The translations under genes and the position numbers were made by a program. Below are positions 39,080 through 50,181 of a stretch of 64,000 nt of DNA, in pieces; position 1 is the first letter of the stretch, and the number at the start of each line of letters is the position of its first letter. Location: positions 13,757,995 through 13,821,994 of the forward strand of contig OZ022342.1 of assembly GCA_963989245.1 (NCBI GenBank), given 5' to 3'. The notes under the pieces were generated by a model. The model saw only the letters and a list, made by a program, of their open reading frames with translations, did no database searches and was not told the origin of the DNA. The stretch comes from Nansenia antarctica (taxonomy: Eukaryota > Chordata > Actinopteri > Argentiniformes > Microstomatidae).

Positions 39080-41167
39080 TTAGAGGGTCCAGTTACGGAT
39101 TGCAGCCTCCTGTAAATGTTTTTTGAGAGTGGTTTTGAAGGTGGGCAGTGTTTTGCACTCCTTTAAGATTATAGGAAGGGCGTTCCACATTTTTACTGCA
39201 TAGTTTGCAAACGAGTTTAACCCCTTGTTTGTGGTGCAACGCGGTTGAACGTGGTTCGTGGAGCTTCCTCTGGTATTGTATGTGTGGACGTTGTTCACTT
39301 TTTGGAAGTATGTTGACAGGTACTTGGGTGTCTTTGTGGTGTAGCGTATCTTGAAGACCAGGCCCAGTGCAAGCTGCTGCACTCTGTCAACTACTCGTAG
39401 CCAATCAAGGCTCAAAAAATGAGCAGCGGTTAGATGTGTCCTAGGGTTGAGGCCTAGCAGAAGCCTAACCAGTTTATTTTGGGCTGTCTGGAGTCTTGTT
39501 TTATGGGCCTTTGTGGTTCTATAGTACCATGATGTTACGGCATAGTCGAAGTGACATTGAATGAGAGCTCCTGATAGGGTCCTCAGTGTGTTTTTACTGA
39601 CAAGTGAGGATATCCTGTACAAGAATCTAGTTCTATGGTTAACTTTTTTGATTACTTTTGCTGCCATTTTATCTCCGGAAAGATTTGCCTCTAAGATGGG
39701 GCCCAGGTATGTAATATCCTCTTTTCTTGTGATATTAATGTTACCCACTTTTATTTTAAAATGTTCAGCCTTTCTTAGTTTAGATGGGGATCCGTATAGG
39801 ATGGTTTCAGTTTTACCTAGGTGTATTGATAGTTTATTGTCAGCTAGCCAGATGCAGATTCTACTCAGTTCAGTGCTTAGCGCTTTTTCCACCTGCAATA
39901 TGTCCCTGTCAGAGACCAGCAGAGCCGAGTCATCCGCGAACAGGAACAAATTGCAATCACATGCTGATGACATGTCATTCACATATATTAGGAACAGTAA
40001 AGGTCCCAATATGCTTCCTTGTGGAACGCCGCAGGTCACCGGGAGGGGGGGGGACAGTGTTCCGTTCACACTAACCACCTGTTCCCTCCCCTCTAAGTAG
40101 GATTGCATCCAGCTCACCGATGTTCTATCTAACCCAATTGCTTTCAGTTTATCTAACAATATGTGGTGATCTACTGTGTCGAAGGCCTTCTGGAGGTCCA
40201 GCATGACCATGCCGCAGTACTTGCCCGAGTCCACCTCATGGTTGATGTGGTCGTTCAAATAGAGAAGGCATGTGTCAGTGGAATGGGATGTTCTGAATCC
40301 TGATTGAAATTCATACATCAGATTTTTTTCGGTAAGGTACCTATCAACCTGTTCATAAACAATTTTTTCCATAAGTTTCGAGATGGAATTAAGAATAGAA
40401 ACAGGTCGGTAGTTGCCTGGGTCTAATTTGCTTCCTTTTTTATACAGTGGGGTTACCCTTGCTATTTTAAAGTCAAGGGGGACGTGTCCCTGTTTGATGG
40501 AGAGGTTTATTATGTGGGTGATGATTGGGGTAATGGAGGCAGCTGAGTCTTTTAGAAATCTGGCTGGAATATTGTCATGGCCCGTGGCCTTTTCTGAGTG
40601 TAGAGCGCCCAGTTTTTTAAACACCTCATCGTTTGACACCATGGAGAGTTTAAAATCATCTTTGCGTACACCCAGTTTATTGTAGAACGCACGGATGTGC
40701 TCTACACCATAACGCCCTGAGTGGGGTGGTAGATTGTTAACTAATTTAGTGGCTATGGTTGTAAAGAAAGTGTTTAAGCACTTAGCCACATCCAGCTTGT
40801 CTGTAAAGAGAGAATCTCCAGATTTTATGCTGATGTTTGTAGACCTGGTTTTGAGTTTTTGACTGCAACCTAGTTGGCTATTAAGTAGCTTCCAAAGGTC
40901 ACGTGGTTTGTTTACGTTTTCTTCGATTTTGTTATCGAGGTATTTTTTCTTAGCAGATTTGGTCATGTTAATTACCTGATTGCATAGTTTGTTGCATTGT
41001 TTTTTAATTTTCTCAAAGTGGGTTTTGAGATCTTCGTTTAAGTGTTTCACTAATTTTGATTTGCATTTTTGAACTTCAGAGCATTTTAGGTCTCTGACTT
41101 TCATAGCATTTAGAATGTCCGAATTCATCCATGGTTCCGATCGGGCTTTAACCCTGGTGGTTCTCAT
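39080..41167 (-). CDS. non-LTR retrotransposon reverse transcriptase ORF
   Basis: 695 residues from ATG at 41167. In-frame sequence continues upstream to 41270 (AWLGFKTKFLNIIDSIAP), so the true ORF2 was longer and its AP endonuclease half is lost by 5' truncation. RT motifs: NYRPVSILNSISKLMEKI, MLDLQKAFDTVDH (motif A), GVPQGSILGPLLFLIYVND, and FADDSALL (motif C). It fits the Jockey superfamily broadly (CR1/Rex/Nimb-like); I cannot place the clade. The frame is intact otherwise. Confidence 0.85.
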   Translation of the reverse strand: MRTTRVKARSEPWMNSDILNAMKVRDLKCSEVQKCKSKLVKHLNEDLKTHFEKIKKQCNKLCNQVINMTKSAKKKYLDNKIEENVNKPRDLWKLLNSQLGCSQKLKTRSTNISIKSGDSLFTDKLDVAKCLNTFFTTIATKLVNNLPPHSGRYGVEHIRAFYNKLGVRKDDFKLSMVSNDEVFKKLGALHSEKATGHDNIPARFLKDSAASITPIITHIINLSIKQGHVPLDFKIARVTPLYKKGSKLDPGNYRPVSILNSISKLMEKIVYEQVDRYLTEKNLMYEFQSGFRTSHSTDTCLLYLNDHINHEVDSGKYCGMVMLDLQKAFDTVDHHILLDKLKAIGLDRTSVSWMQSYLEGREQVVSVNGTLSPPLPVTCGVPQGSILGPLLFLIYVNDMSSACDCNLFLFADDSALLVSDRDILQVEKALSTELSRICIWLADNKLSIHLGKTETILYGSPSKLRKAEHFKIKVGNINITRKEDITYLGPILEANLSGDKMAAKVIKKVNHRTRFLYRISSLVSKNTLRTLSGALIQCHFDYAVTSWYYRTTKAHKTRLQTAQNKLVRLLLGLNPRTHLTAAHFLSLDWLRVVDRVQQLALGLVFKIRYTTKTPKYLSTYFQKVNNVHTYNTRGSSTNHVQPRCTTNKGLNSFANYAVKMWNALPIILKECKTLPTFKTTLKKHLQEAAIRNWTL

Positions 41168-41270
41168 GGGGGCTATACTGTCAATAATATTTAGGAATTT
41201 GGTTTTGAAACCTAGCCATGCCTCCTCAACCTGTGTGCTTTTTAGTTCATCTAACCAGTCTTGATTCTTG

Positions 41271-42268
41271 CCCTCTCCAAGACTTCTCTATCACAGTGGA
41301 GAACTCTACTGTAACCCCCTCCCTGACAGCCAAGAACCTTGGAGTGATCCTGGACAACCGACTATCCTGTGCGGAGAACATTGCAGCAACGGCTCGCTCC
41401 TGCAGATTCTTCCTCTACAACATCAGAAGGATACGACCATTCCTTACCAGAGAGTCAGCGCAACTCTTGACCCAGGCACTGGTCATCTCCCGCCTGGATT
41501 ACTGCAACGTACTCCTGGCTGGGCTCCCCGCCTCCGCCATTAGACCTCTGCAGCTCATCCAGAACGCTGCTGCCCAGCTGGTATTCAACCTCCCCAAATA
41601 CTCTCATGTCACCCCTCTCCTTCGCACCCTGCACTGGCTCCCGATAGCAGCTCGCATCAGATTCAAGACTCTGGTGCTTGCATATCAGGCAGCTAAAGGG
41701 ACAGCCCCTGCCTACCTGAAGGAAATGGTAACCCCCCAAACTCCAGCCCGCTCACTCCGCTCCTCCACCTCGGCTGGCCGACTGGCCCCACCACCTCTGC
41801 ACAGCAGTCGGGCTGCCCGATCACGTCTCTTCACAACACTGGCTCCCCGCTGGTGGAATGAGCTCCCCACGGCCGTCAGAACGGCAGAGTCACTACCCAT
41901 CTTCCGTCGTAGACTGAAGACCCATCTCTTCAGGTTACATCTTAACTGCTCCTCCTGAGACATCTTCTGACCCTCACCACTACGTCTCCTAAAGACACCC
42001 GCTTTTCCCTCTACTGTGTCCCTAAGAACTTCTACTGCCCCCCTTGTACTGTTTCTCAGTTTCTCCAGTAAAAAAAAAAAAAAACGTTTTAGTAGAAGGC
42101 GATAATAGGGAGAAGGTTTTTCCTTCTATCAGTGGCCCCGGGCCCGAGCTAGAGTACTCTTCCTGCAACGAATAGTGGACTGCTGATTCACATGCTTAGT
42201 ATTCAAATGTATTGATTGTAAGTCGCTTTGGAATAAGGCGTCTGCTAAATGCCAAAAATGTAAATGTA
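41271..42268 (+). mobile_element. L2-type LINE, C-terminus and 3' tail (right half)
   Basis: Continues the LINE split at 34800. It encodes the ORF2 C-terminus (TAKNLGVILDNRLSC, SRLDYCNVLLAGLP, LHWLPIAARI, PRWWNELPTAVR) to a stop near 41958. The L2 tail follows (GTAAGTCGCTTTGGAATAAG, GCGTCTGCTAAATG), ending in ATGTAAATGTAAAT. Confidence 0.92.
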
Positions 42269-42278
42269 AATCTATCAT

Positions 42279-42464
42279 GGAGGTCATAGCTCCAGAAGAG
42301 GGGTGACTGGTAGACAGCTAGGCCCAGTGAGGGCTCTCCTAATCGGACTGACAGAGTAGCAGTTAGGCCCTGGAGGTCAGAGCTCCAGATGAGGGGTGAA
42401 TGGTAGACAGCTAGGCCCAGTGAGAGCACTCCTAATCGGACTGTCAGAGTAGCAGTTAGGCCCT
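42279..42464. repeat. 93-bp tandem duplication
   Basis: Two units (42279-42371 and 42372-42464), sharing GGTAGACAGCTAGGCCCAGT and ending at AGCAGTTAGGCCCT. Confidence 0.9.
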
Positions 42465-42689
42465 GGAGCTCATGTGACCTCCAGCATAGGGCCACAGGCC
42501 TAGTCACAGCACCCATGGAAGGTGTGTTGTCTCTGGGCTGTGTGTCTAGCTGAACACCTCTGGTAGTCCTTGGTACATCTCATGTTGGTACATCTCTTCC
42601 ACAATGGGAGGTGAGAGTAAAGCTATTCAGCTTCACTTTCATCTCCCTTTTTTTAGGCCTCCATAACAGGTAAGTTACTGCCCAGCAGA

Positions 42690-43089
42690 GTGTCTCTCTG
42701 CTGGGCTGAGTGAGTAGCTGAAGCAGCCTGGTTCTATTGTTCCACATGTAGTGAGGCCTATGACTCTGTTTCCATGCCCATGATAGTGTCTCTCTGCTGG
42801 GCTGTGTGAGTAAATGAAGCAGCCTGGTTCTATTGTTCCACATGTAGTGAGGCCTATGACTCTGTTTCCATGCCCATGATAGTACCTCTTTGCTGGGCTG
42901 TGTGAGTAGCTCAAGCAGCCTGGTTCTATTGTTCCACATGTAGTGAGGCCTATGACTAAGTGTCCATGCCCATGATAGTGCCTCTCTGCTGGGCTGTGTG
43001 AGTAGCTCAAGCAGCCTGGTTCTATTGTTCCACATGTAGTGAGGCCTATGACTAAGAGTCCATGCCCATCATAGTGCCTCTCTGCTGGT
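42690..43089. repeat. 96-bp minisatellite, about 4 copies
   Basis: Unit starts occur at 42690, 42786, 42882, 42978 and 43074. Because 96 is divisible by 3, the minus frame stays open across all units, but this is a consequence of the repeat, not evidence of a gene. Confidence 0.95.
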
Positions 43090-43380
43090 GCTGTCTAATG
43101 TTGTCTAATGTTACCTGTTACCTCCAAACTTCCTCACTTTGAATGCCAACCACCAATGGGGGTGGGGGGGGGTTTGGGGGTTGCACCAGGAAGTGCTCTT
43201 GGTGACAAATAAATGCTTGCAATCAACCCAGAATCATGAAAAATGCCTAGTTTGACCCCTCAAAAGTTACTCAAGTCCAATTTAAGCATTTTCGAATTTT
43301 CGAAAATCGGTTATCGGTACCCCAACTTTGAGCAGTTTTTTATGAGGTTTCCCACAGGAGTTGAATTTCAACCTTTTAGG

Positions 43381-44477
43381 CAGTGGCGGGCGGTGCATTT
43401 CACACCTAGGCCTTCAGTGATGTCCGACACATTCCTACCTGAATTATTCTACCTCGTTATGACGCCATGGCTCTAGAAACTAGACAGAAACACAGTATAA
43501 CCGGGCGTTGCATCACCTTAACATCAGACAAGTACAACAGAGTTATATTAATATTTTCGAAGCATTTTTAATCAATAAATCCGCATTTACAATGAAGAGT
43601 GTTAAACTAACATCTTTAAGATCGCTACATTACCCACGTCTGTCGTCTCGTCCACCATAATAGCGACAAAGGGTGCCTTTTTAATCTCCATTTTGATCTC
43701 TTCTCCCACTTAAGCAATAGCAAAAATCAGGTCGTTTTGTATTTTGCCTGACGTCCCAGTAAACACTTTGTTTGTGGACAGGTGGTAATGTAAATCTGGG
43801 TTGTTTTCAGCCAGAAAAGAAAGAAGCTCAACGTAGTTTCCTGTTTGTGGACTCTGCGCTTTTATCGTGTCCCCTAAATGAAAGTTATTGTTTACCCAAA
43901 AACAGGACACAATCGATCAGTATTATCGATCAGTCAACGAAAGCTTTCGTTGTGGCGCTCCGTTTCCCTGGCACTTTCAAAAGTTTCACATCTACCGGCA
44001 TAGTTACACATCTCAATAGTGAATATCAATAGTGCGTATCAATAGTGCGTATCAATAGTGCGTATCCAATCAAAAGACGTGCTGGGTGCTGACATCATTG
44101 AGCCTTACAGCAGGCGCCGTTGTTGCTTTTGCTCGCATCTACGTAGGTTTACTAGGAACGCCACAGGTTTTCTCGTTCCAACGTTAAGTTACAGGTCGTA
44201 CCCGCGGCACCGTTTAGCGTGCAGGCTGGGCAGATTTTGGAGCCCCCTAGCAACACATTTTGATTGGATAAAAGCTCTAACATAAAGGCCAGCCCTCCAA
44301 ATCTCAATCGGAGATTGGAAGCAGCGCAACCAAGAGGAAAGCTATGAAATGAAGAGAATAGACTATGGGGAATCATTAATACATATTTGTGGAAAAAATA
44401 TATTAAAATAAAATGTATATTCTGATGATGTTTAGGCCAGCAGAGAAGGCCTTGCTGGCCCTGACGGCACACCACTG
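43381..44477 (-). mobile_element. hAT transposon remnant, perfect 8-bp TSD
   Basis: Termini CAGTGGCGGGC (left) and complement CAGTGGTGTGC (right), flanked by CTTTTAGG at 43373-43380 and 44478-44485. The minus strand keeps hAT-type transposase pieces: LAENNPDLHYHLS and SGKIQNDLIFAIA (43900-43712), then a shifted frame with KKAPFVAIMVDETTDV (about 43690-43625). It is frameshifted and deleted, so non-autonomous. Confidence 0.88.
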
Positions 44478-44485
44478 CTTTTAGG

Positions 44486-45440
44486 ACATGTTATTACACA
44501 CCTTTAGAAACACATTGGTGAAGAAATTTCTTGGTAACGATTTACTTCGCAGATTGGTCAAATATCTGGTAAAATGCCCTTACTATTAAAACATGTAACG
44601 TTAGATATATATCGTTATACAGGGAGCGATGTATTTCTACGGAAAGGCTGATAGATTGTAGAATCTTCTTGTCGGTAAAACGATGGAATCAATCTATTGA
44701 GGATTGTGATCTTAAATGCGTTGTCATCTCATGGTGCACAGCAATGACAGCATACACGATTTGACAAGGAAATAGAATGTTCAACACGGGTTGGAATCTC
44801 TGTACTTGATTTATTAAGACAGTCAGCGAATGGTTCATCAGCACAGTACCACAGCATCGGCATTCAACGACATCATTATACAGACAGGCTGATAGATACG
44901 AGTGCAGCGCTGTCTGGGGCTCCAATCTCCGCGTTTATAGATCGATATAAATAGATCAACATAATGCAGCACTATCATGCACAGATCAGCCTTAAAACAT
45001 GTAACGTTAGATATATAACGGAGCGATGTATTTCTACGGAAAAGGCTGACTGACGCGGGCATTTGAATGGAATTCCGGGGTAGAAATAGCGGCTGGGTGA
45101 ACTCCCGGTTCATCGAGTTTACGGTTAAAAGCATAACTTCTCGGGGTGTCAGCGCGGTGGTTAAGGGCTCAAAATGACCGTAGACAGATGGTGAAGTTAG
45201 CAAAGTGTGTACCACCTCCACAGCCGGTGTTATTCGCGGACAAAGACGGTGCATAATAGCGATTTTTGTGTTGTGCTTGTTGTAAATAAAAGTTATATGA
45301 TTCATTGAAATGACATTAAACTAAGATAATACGATGGTCAGCATAATTTTTCGAATCTTTATTAATAAGCTATTACAGAAACTGTCGTCATCGTTGGCAT
45401 CGCGAATCCTATGGCCGGAAAGGGCAGAACCTATGGGCGG
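44486..45440. other. unassigned repeat-like sequence
   Basis: Contains a direct duplication of about 60 bp (44589-44652 and 44994-45050; AACATGTAACGTTAGATATA, then GCGATGTATTTCTACGGAAA). The interval between the copies may belong to an unidentified element. No gene. Confidence 0.4.
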
Positions 45441-45444
45441 ATAC

Positions 45445-45516
45445 TAATTTGCATTGTATTCCATTCCGATGTAGGTGCCATAATACCTACATCGGAATGG
45501 AATACAATGCAAATTA
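45445..45516. repeat. perfect 32-bp inverted repeat, 8-bp loop
   Basis: Arms 45445-45476 and 45485-45516 are exact reverse complements (inner part CCATTCCGATGTAGGT), separated by GCCATAAT. It begins a region of GGAATGGAATAC-type repeats. Confidence 0.97.
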
Positions 45517-45800
45517 CATCGGATTTACATAGGATATCGAAAAGCAATGCAAATGAGTACACCGACACTAGAATGGAATACACTCATGATCAAATGTAAT
45601 ACACATGCAGAATGGAATACACTCGTGACCAAATACAATACACATGCTAGAATGGAATACGCTGCGCTCAAATGTAATACACATTGCTTTTATTTTGGCA
45701 CAAACATTCCGTATTTTTGCATTGTATTTGGTGTTACACGTGTATTCCATTCCGATGTGTGTATTGCATTCCGATGTTTGTATTGTATTTAAATACGGCA
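45517..45800. repeat. GGAATGGAATAC / CATTCC-rich tandem array
   Basis: Three direct units (AGAATGGAATACACTC, then AATGTAATACACATGC) at about 45570-45690, followed by the inverse orientation (TGTATTCCATTCCGATG) near 45740-45790. Possibly the ends of one palindromic element. Confidence 0.75.
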
Positions 45801-46139
45801 TGATACACCCTCCATACATAGAATGATAATGTACAAATGTGTCAGGTCATCCTTAAATCCTGGGATTATAGATGGACAGATTATGACTATAATATAGCCA
45901 TAATTCTTAATTTTTACAATCAAAGGAAGCCCCGCCGTGAAGCAGGGCATCAAAAAATTAGTTGATACTCATAATGTTCCTCTCCACGGAAATCTTTAGT
46001 AAAAGGTGTTTTTTATTGGTTTTTATAAAAACGCAACACCGTGTATACAATCAATTAATCAAACAATCAGACATTTAAGACATTACATTCAACAACAACC
46101 AACATTAAACTAACTAAAGTGCTCAGTGTTCAGTGTATT

Positions 46140-47478
46140 GTCCAGTGTAGTGTAATGTTCAGTGTTCAGTGTTCAGTGTCCAGGTTCCAGTGTCGGTAGG
46201 AGGCAGGGGTAAAAAACCTGTTCGCTGTGCATCCGGGAAAAAAATTCCCCTGCAGCCCTCTAGTTGTAGAGCAACTACTATCCAGTTTGCCCACCAGTGC
46301 AAAGCCGTGGCTCCCCCACCTCCCTCCCCCGAGGGACCCCACACACCCGACTCACCCGACCCGCCCCACCACCGGCGCATCCGGCCCAGCCCACCAGGCT
46401 CAGACTCCTGTAGCCCTTCACGAGGCTAGCCGGACCAGGCGCCCCAGCGGCGGAGCAGATCGAGCACGCAGGCCGACCGGAGGCCCCTGAGGAGAGGCCC
46501 AGAGAGCTCGGCGCATGGCAGGCAAGCAGAGGCGAAAAACCTGTACACAGCTTATCCAGGGAAAAAGCTCCCTGGCTCTTCTCAGCTTGTTCCGGGCTGG
46601 GGGTTGGGGGTTGGCGGGTAGGGGACTGGGCCTGTAGCTGGGGGCCTGGAGTTGGGGGGGGGTGGCCCGGAACAGGGGGTTTGGGGTCGCTGAGTTGGAA
46701 CCTGGGGTTGGTGCTGGGGTGACGTGGTGGTTCCCGCCGGTCTCTGCTCCTGGGTCTGGAAGCCTGGGTAGGTGTCAGAGCTGGATATGACATGTGCCTG
46801 AAAAGATACAGGAGTGAGAGAAGGGAGGTGTGCATGGTTTGTGTAGTGTGCATTTTGGTGTCAGGCGGGTGATCAGTACTTCCCTGTGACCCAGTGGTGT
46901 TGGTCATCCTGGTGCTGGTGGTGCTGGCAGAGACGGCTGGTTCGGCTGTGGGTTGTGTGTGGTGATATTCTGGTGAGGGTAGGAAGTGGGTCAGTGCTGT
47001 GTACATGTGTAGGTGGTGGAAGGTGCAGTAAACTTCCCTGTTGGTGTTGTGCGCTGCTCCTCTCCTGGTCCTTGTGATGGTGATACTGCTGACCAGGGCT
47101 TGTGCTGGAACGGTGGTGAAGGTGATAGTGCAGGAACTGGTGGTGTAGTGAGGTAGGCCCGGGGTGGGGCGGGGTTGGTCGATGCGGCGCGGCACGGGGG
47201 GGGGTTTAGAGGATGACGTCCTTCCATCTCTCCACCCCCCACACCGCTCTTGCTTGATCCGGGTTATTTTTAAAGTCAACAATAGCATGGTCCCTGAGGC
47301 AGAGGGTGATTCTCCTCCTCAGGGTTGTCAGGTGGACGCTCTGTTTCTGATAGACCCTGATGTTCCTCGTCTCCCAGAGTACCTGCTTGACGGCGCTGAT
47401 GATCCTCCACTCTTGTTGTAGTTGGGGGGTTGTGCACCCCCCGGGAGGACCATACAGGATGTTCTCGCCCGTCAAGCG
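46140..47478 (-). mobile_element. Tx1-like LINE 3' end (ORF2 C-terminus plus 3' UTR)
   Basis: Minus 47475-47206 encodes a LINE ORF2 tail (LQQEWRIISAVKQVLWETRN, then LRDHAIVDFKNNP). The GC-rich, proline-coding stretch below it is probably 3' UTR. Clade assignment is tentative. Confidence 0.5.
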
Positions 47479-47479
47479 G

Positions 47480-48362
47480 GGCAGGGTCAGCAGGCTGTTT
47501 AGGGAGACAGAGGGAACAAACAGGGCACATTTTGCCTCTCATTTGGAAACCAAGGTCCCAGAGTCTGGAGGAAGAATGGAGAGGCACACAACCCAAGACA
47601 CTTGAAGTCCAGTGTGAAGTTTCCACAGTCTGTGTTGATTTGGGGAGCCATGTCATCTGCTGGTGTTGGTCCACTGTGCTTTATTAAGTCCACAGTCAAC
47701 GCAGCCGTCTACCAGGACATTTTAGAGCACTTCATCCTTCCTTCAGCAGACAAGCTTTATGGAGATGCTGACTTCATTTTCCAGCAGGACTTGGCATCTG
47801 CCCACACTGCCAAAAGTACCAAAACCTGGTTAAATGACGATGGGATTCCTGTGCTTGATTGGCCAGCAAACCCGCCTGACCTGAACCCCATAGAGAACCT
47901 TTGGGGCATTGCCAAGAGAAAGATGAGAGACATGAGGCCGAACAATGCAGAAGAGCTGAAGGCCGCTATTGAAGCATCCTGGTCTTCCATAACACCTCAG
48001 CAGTGCCACAGGCTGATAGCATCCATGCCACGCCGCATTGAGGCAGTAATTCATGCAAAGGGCGCCCAAACCAAGTACTGAGTACATATGCATGATTATA
48101 CTTTTCAGAGTGCTGACATTTCTGTATTTAAAATCCTTTTCTTATTGATTTCATGTAATATTCAAATTGTCTGAGATATTGAATTTGGGGTTTTCATAAG
48201 CTGTAAGCCATAATCATCAAATTTATAACAAATAAATAACAAATAAATATCTCGCTTTGCATGTAATGAGTCTATATAATATCTAAGTTTAACCCTTTAA
48301 GTTGAATTACTGAAATAAATGAACTTTTGCACGATATTCTAATTTTTTGAGTTGCACCTGTA
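47480..48362 (+). mobile_element. Tc1/mariner-type transposon, 3' part
   Basis: The plus strand encodes the C-terminal Tc1 transposase, with an ATG-started frame at 47602-48081 of 159 residues: FQQDLASAHTAKSTKTWL, DWPANPPDLNPIENLWG, ending KYLxx-like. The DDE aspartate, aspartate-proline and glutamate positions are present. The right terminus is TTGAGTTGCACCTGTAT near 48343-48362. The 5' half is missing where it meets the LINE end at 47480. Confidence 0.85.
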
Positions 48363-48489
48363 TATACATGAAAACACAAAAGGGCATATCAATTCAGCAC
48401 ATTTATTTATACATTACTTGACACCATGATGTCAATGGGAAAAGAGCGGCGCAATGCTACCAGCGATAATTTCAAAACGGAGATAACCG

Positions 48490-48632
48490 AGGCTGCGTTC
48501 GTAAATACGCTCTGGAAATCTGATCACCACTCATGGAATGCCTCTTGTCCAATCAAATTACGTGGTCCCTTTATGACGTTGCACCTAGTGTGCGTTCCGG
48601 TGCTCTCAGAGCAAAATTACGAACGCAGCCCA
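48490..48632. mobile_element. short palindromic MITE
   Basis: Ends GGCTGCGTTCGTAA and TTACGAACGCAGCC are perfect inverted repeats. A related copy starts at about 63898 and runs off the right edge. Confidence 0.8.
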
Positions 48633-48837
48633 AGAAACGAGAGGAAACAAGTAAACTCCGACATGGATATAACGATTGTGCGCATGCGACAACGTCCAAC
48701 AATTAAGTGTTAAATTATATTATATTATAGGTTAAAAATACGGGAGATTTATGGGAAAATATTTAAACGGGAGCACAGCGGGAAATAAAGGTAAAATACG
48801 GGAGAATCCCGGGAAAAACGGGAGGGTTGACAGGTAT

Positions 48838-49070
48838 GTCGAGTGGTAGAGTTGGTGGGTTAACCGGATGACAGTTTCTGGGGTTTAAAAAAACCACATA
48901 ATAGTTGAATAGGTATCAAAAGCCTTTTTATGAGGGTTGATCAAGAATTCCTGGGCTAAATCAACATTCCACCACGTTAAAAGATGAATAGTTTAAAAAG
49001 TATAATGAGTTTGTAAAATATAAATGTAGGCAACTCAAGTTAGATATCTCTGCACATTTTAACGTTTGAT
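48838..49070 (+). repeat. dispersed duplicate, copy B (empty site)
   Basis: Matches 33117-33317 plus 34054-34094 without the intervening 736 bp, so it preserves the uninterrupted arrangement around the LINE insertion. Confidence 0.9.
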
Positions 49071-49566
49071 TAAATAAGTATGAGCAATAACAATAAGAAT
49101 ACACGTATGCGCAATAACATAAGTTGGACTTGCTGAAGAAATCCCACTAATAAGAAATATGTATGAGCAATAACAATAGTTATGTTATGTTAATTTTATT
49201 TATAATGCGCCCCCCCATCCAACTTTTACATCGGCCCGGGGCGATTTTTTTTTTTAACTTCGTAAAGCAAGCCCACTAATAAATATGGGCAAGTCCATTA
49301 ATGAGCCTGAAAGAACTTTGGTTCAACTTTGCACGACCCAGATCACGTGCTCCAGAGCACTGTTTACATCTCCAGAGAAACATTTCCGGATTGTATAATA
49401 AACTCTCGTGATTGGCACGTGTACGTAGGCACCACGATCATGTGACTGGCTAGAAAGCGCTGGTTGTCTTACATTTACACTCTTTAGGGTAAGTAATAGA
49501 CATAAATAACAACACGTTTATATCTGTATACCATTGATTACATATACAGTATTCTTATCAATGATA
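49071..49566. other. intergenic upstream of sord
   Basis: Short A/T repeats (GAGCAATAACAATA twice) and a C-run at 49212; no gene. Confidence 0.4.
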
Positions 49567-49947
49567 TAAGTGTAGTTCAGACAACCACGTGCCAGCAAAT
49601 AGCTCCCCAACTAAGTATTGAGTGCTGTACATGCTCATACTTTCCGTGTTCATACTTTTCAGTTGGCCAACATTTTAAAAAAACCTTGTTTTGTATTGGT
49701 CTTAAGTAATATTCTAATTTTCTGAGATACTGTATTTGGGATCTTCATTAGTTGTCAGTAATAATCATCAAAATTAAAAGAAATAAATATTTGAAATATA
49801 TCAGTCTGTGTGTAATGAATGAATATAATATACAAGTTTTACTTTTTGAATGGAATTACTGAAATAAATCAACTTTTTGATGATATTCTAATTATATGAC
49901 CAGCACCTGTAAGTGTAGTTCAGACAACCACGTGCCAGCAAATAGCT
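49567..49947 (+). mobile_element. Tc1 3'-end fragment flanked by 38-bp duplications
   Basis: 49605-49909 is homologous to the 3' part of the Tc1 copy at 48.07-48.35 kb (AAGTATTGAGT..., GAAATAAATC..., CAGCACCTG). It is bracketed by identical 38-bp repeats (49567-49604 and 49910-49947), each carrying CACGTG. Tc1 elements normally duplicate only TA, so another insertion mechanism is implied. Confidence 0.85.
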
Positions 49948-50181
49948 GTAAACACAAGCTTGCTTGTAGCTTGTTTTGTATTGAGTTCTACCCGCCATCT
50001 CCATATTGGTAAGCGGTATCTCCGCCAATCATAGTTTGATGTTCGTCCACTGCCCAGAGAGGATACTACACGCCCACTCTGACGCCCAGCAGGAAAGCAG
50101 CACTTTGACCCGGCGACACTGATCACATAGTTGTTCATCTGCAGACCACAGCGTCGGTTCAGCCACTGCTCTCTGCTCGAT

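Larger units (their letters stand above)
34801..41270 (-). mobile_element. 5'-truncated non-LTR retrotransposon inserted in the L2 copy
   Basis: The whole insert spans 34801-41270, with a short CTTG repeat at both junctions (ending at 34800 and 41270) as a possible target duplication. Read on minus, it starts inside ORF2 at 41270, carries the RT ORF, and ends in AATAAAGTTTTCAATCAATC. That 3' UTR is interrupted at 34861-38771 by the endonuclease-bearing LINE. Its own continuous parts are 38772-41270 and 34801-34868. Confidence 0.85.

Noticed and set aside
42580..43035. 151-codon repetitive minus frame
   Set aside because: Open only because the 96-bp minisatellite unit is divisible by three.
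46278..47288. 336-codon proline-rich minus frame
   Set aside because: GC-rich sequence below a LINE ORF2 end; low complexity, no domain, most likely 3' UTR.
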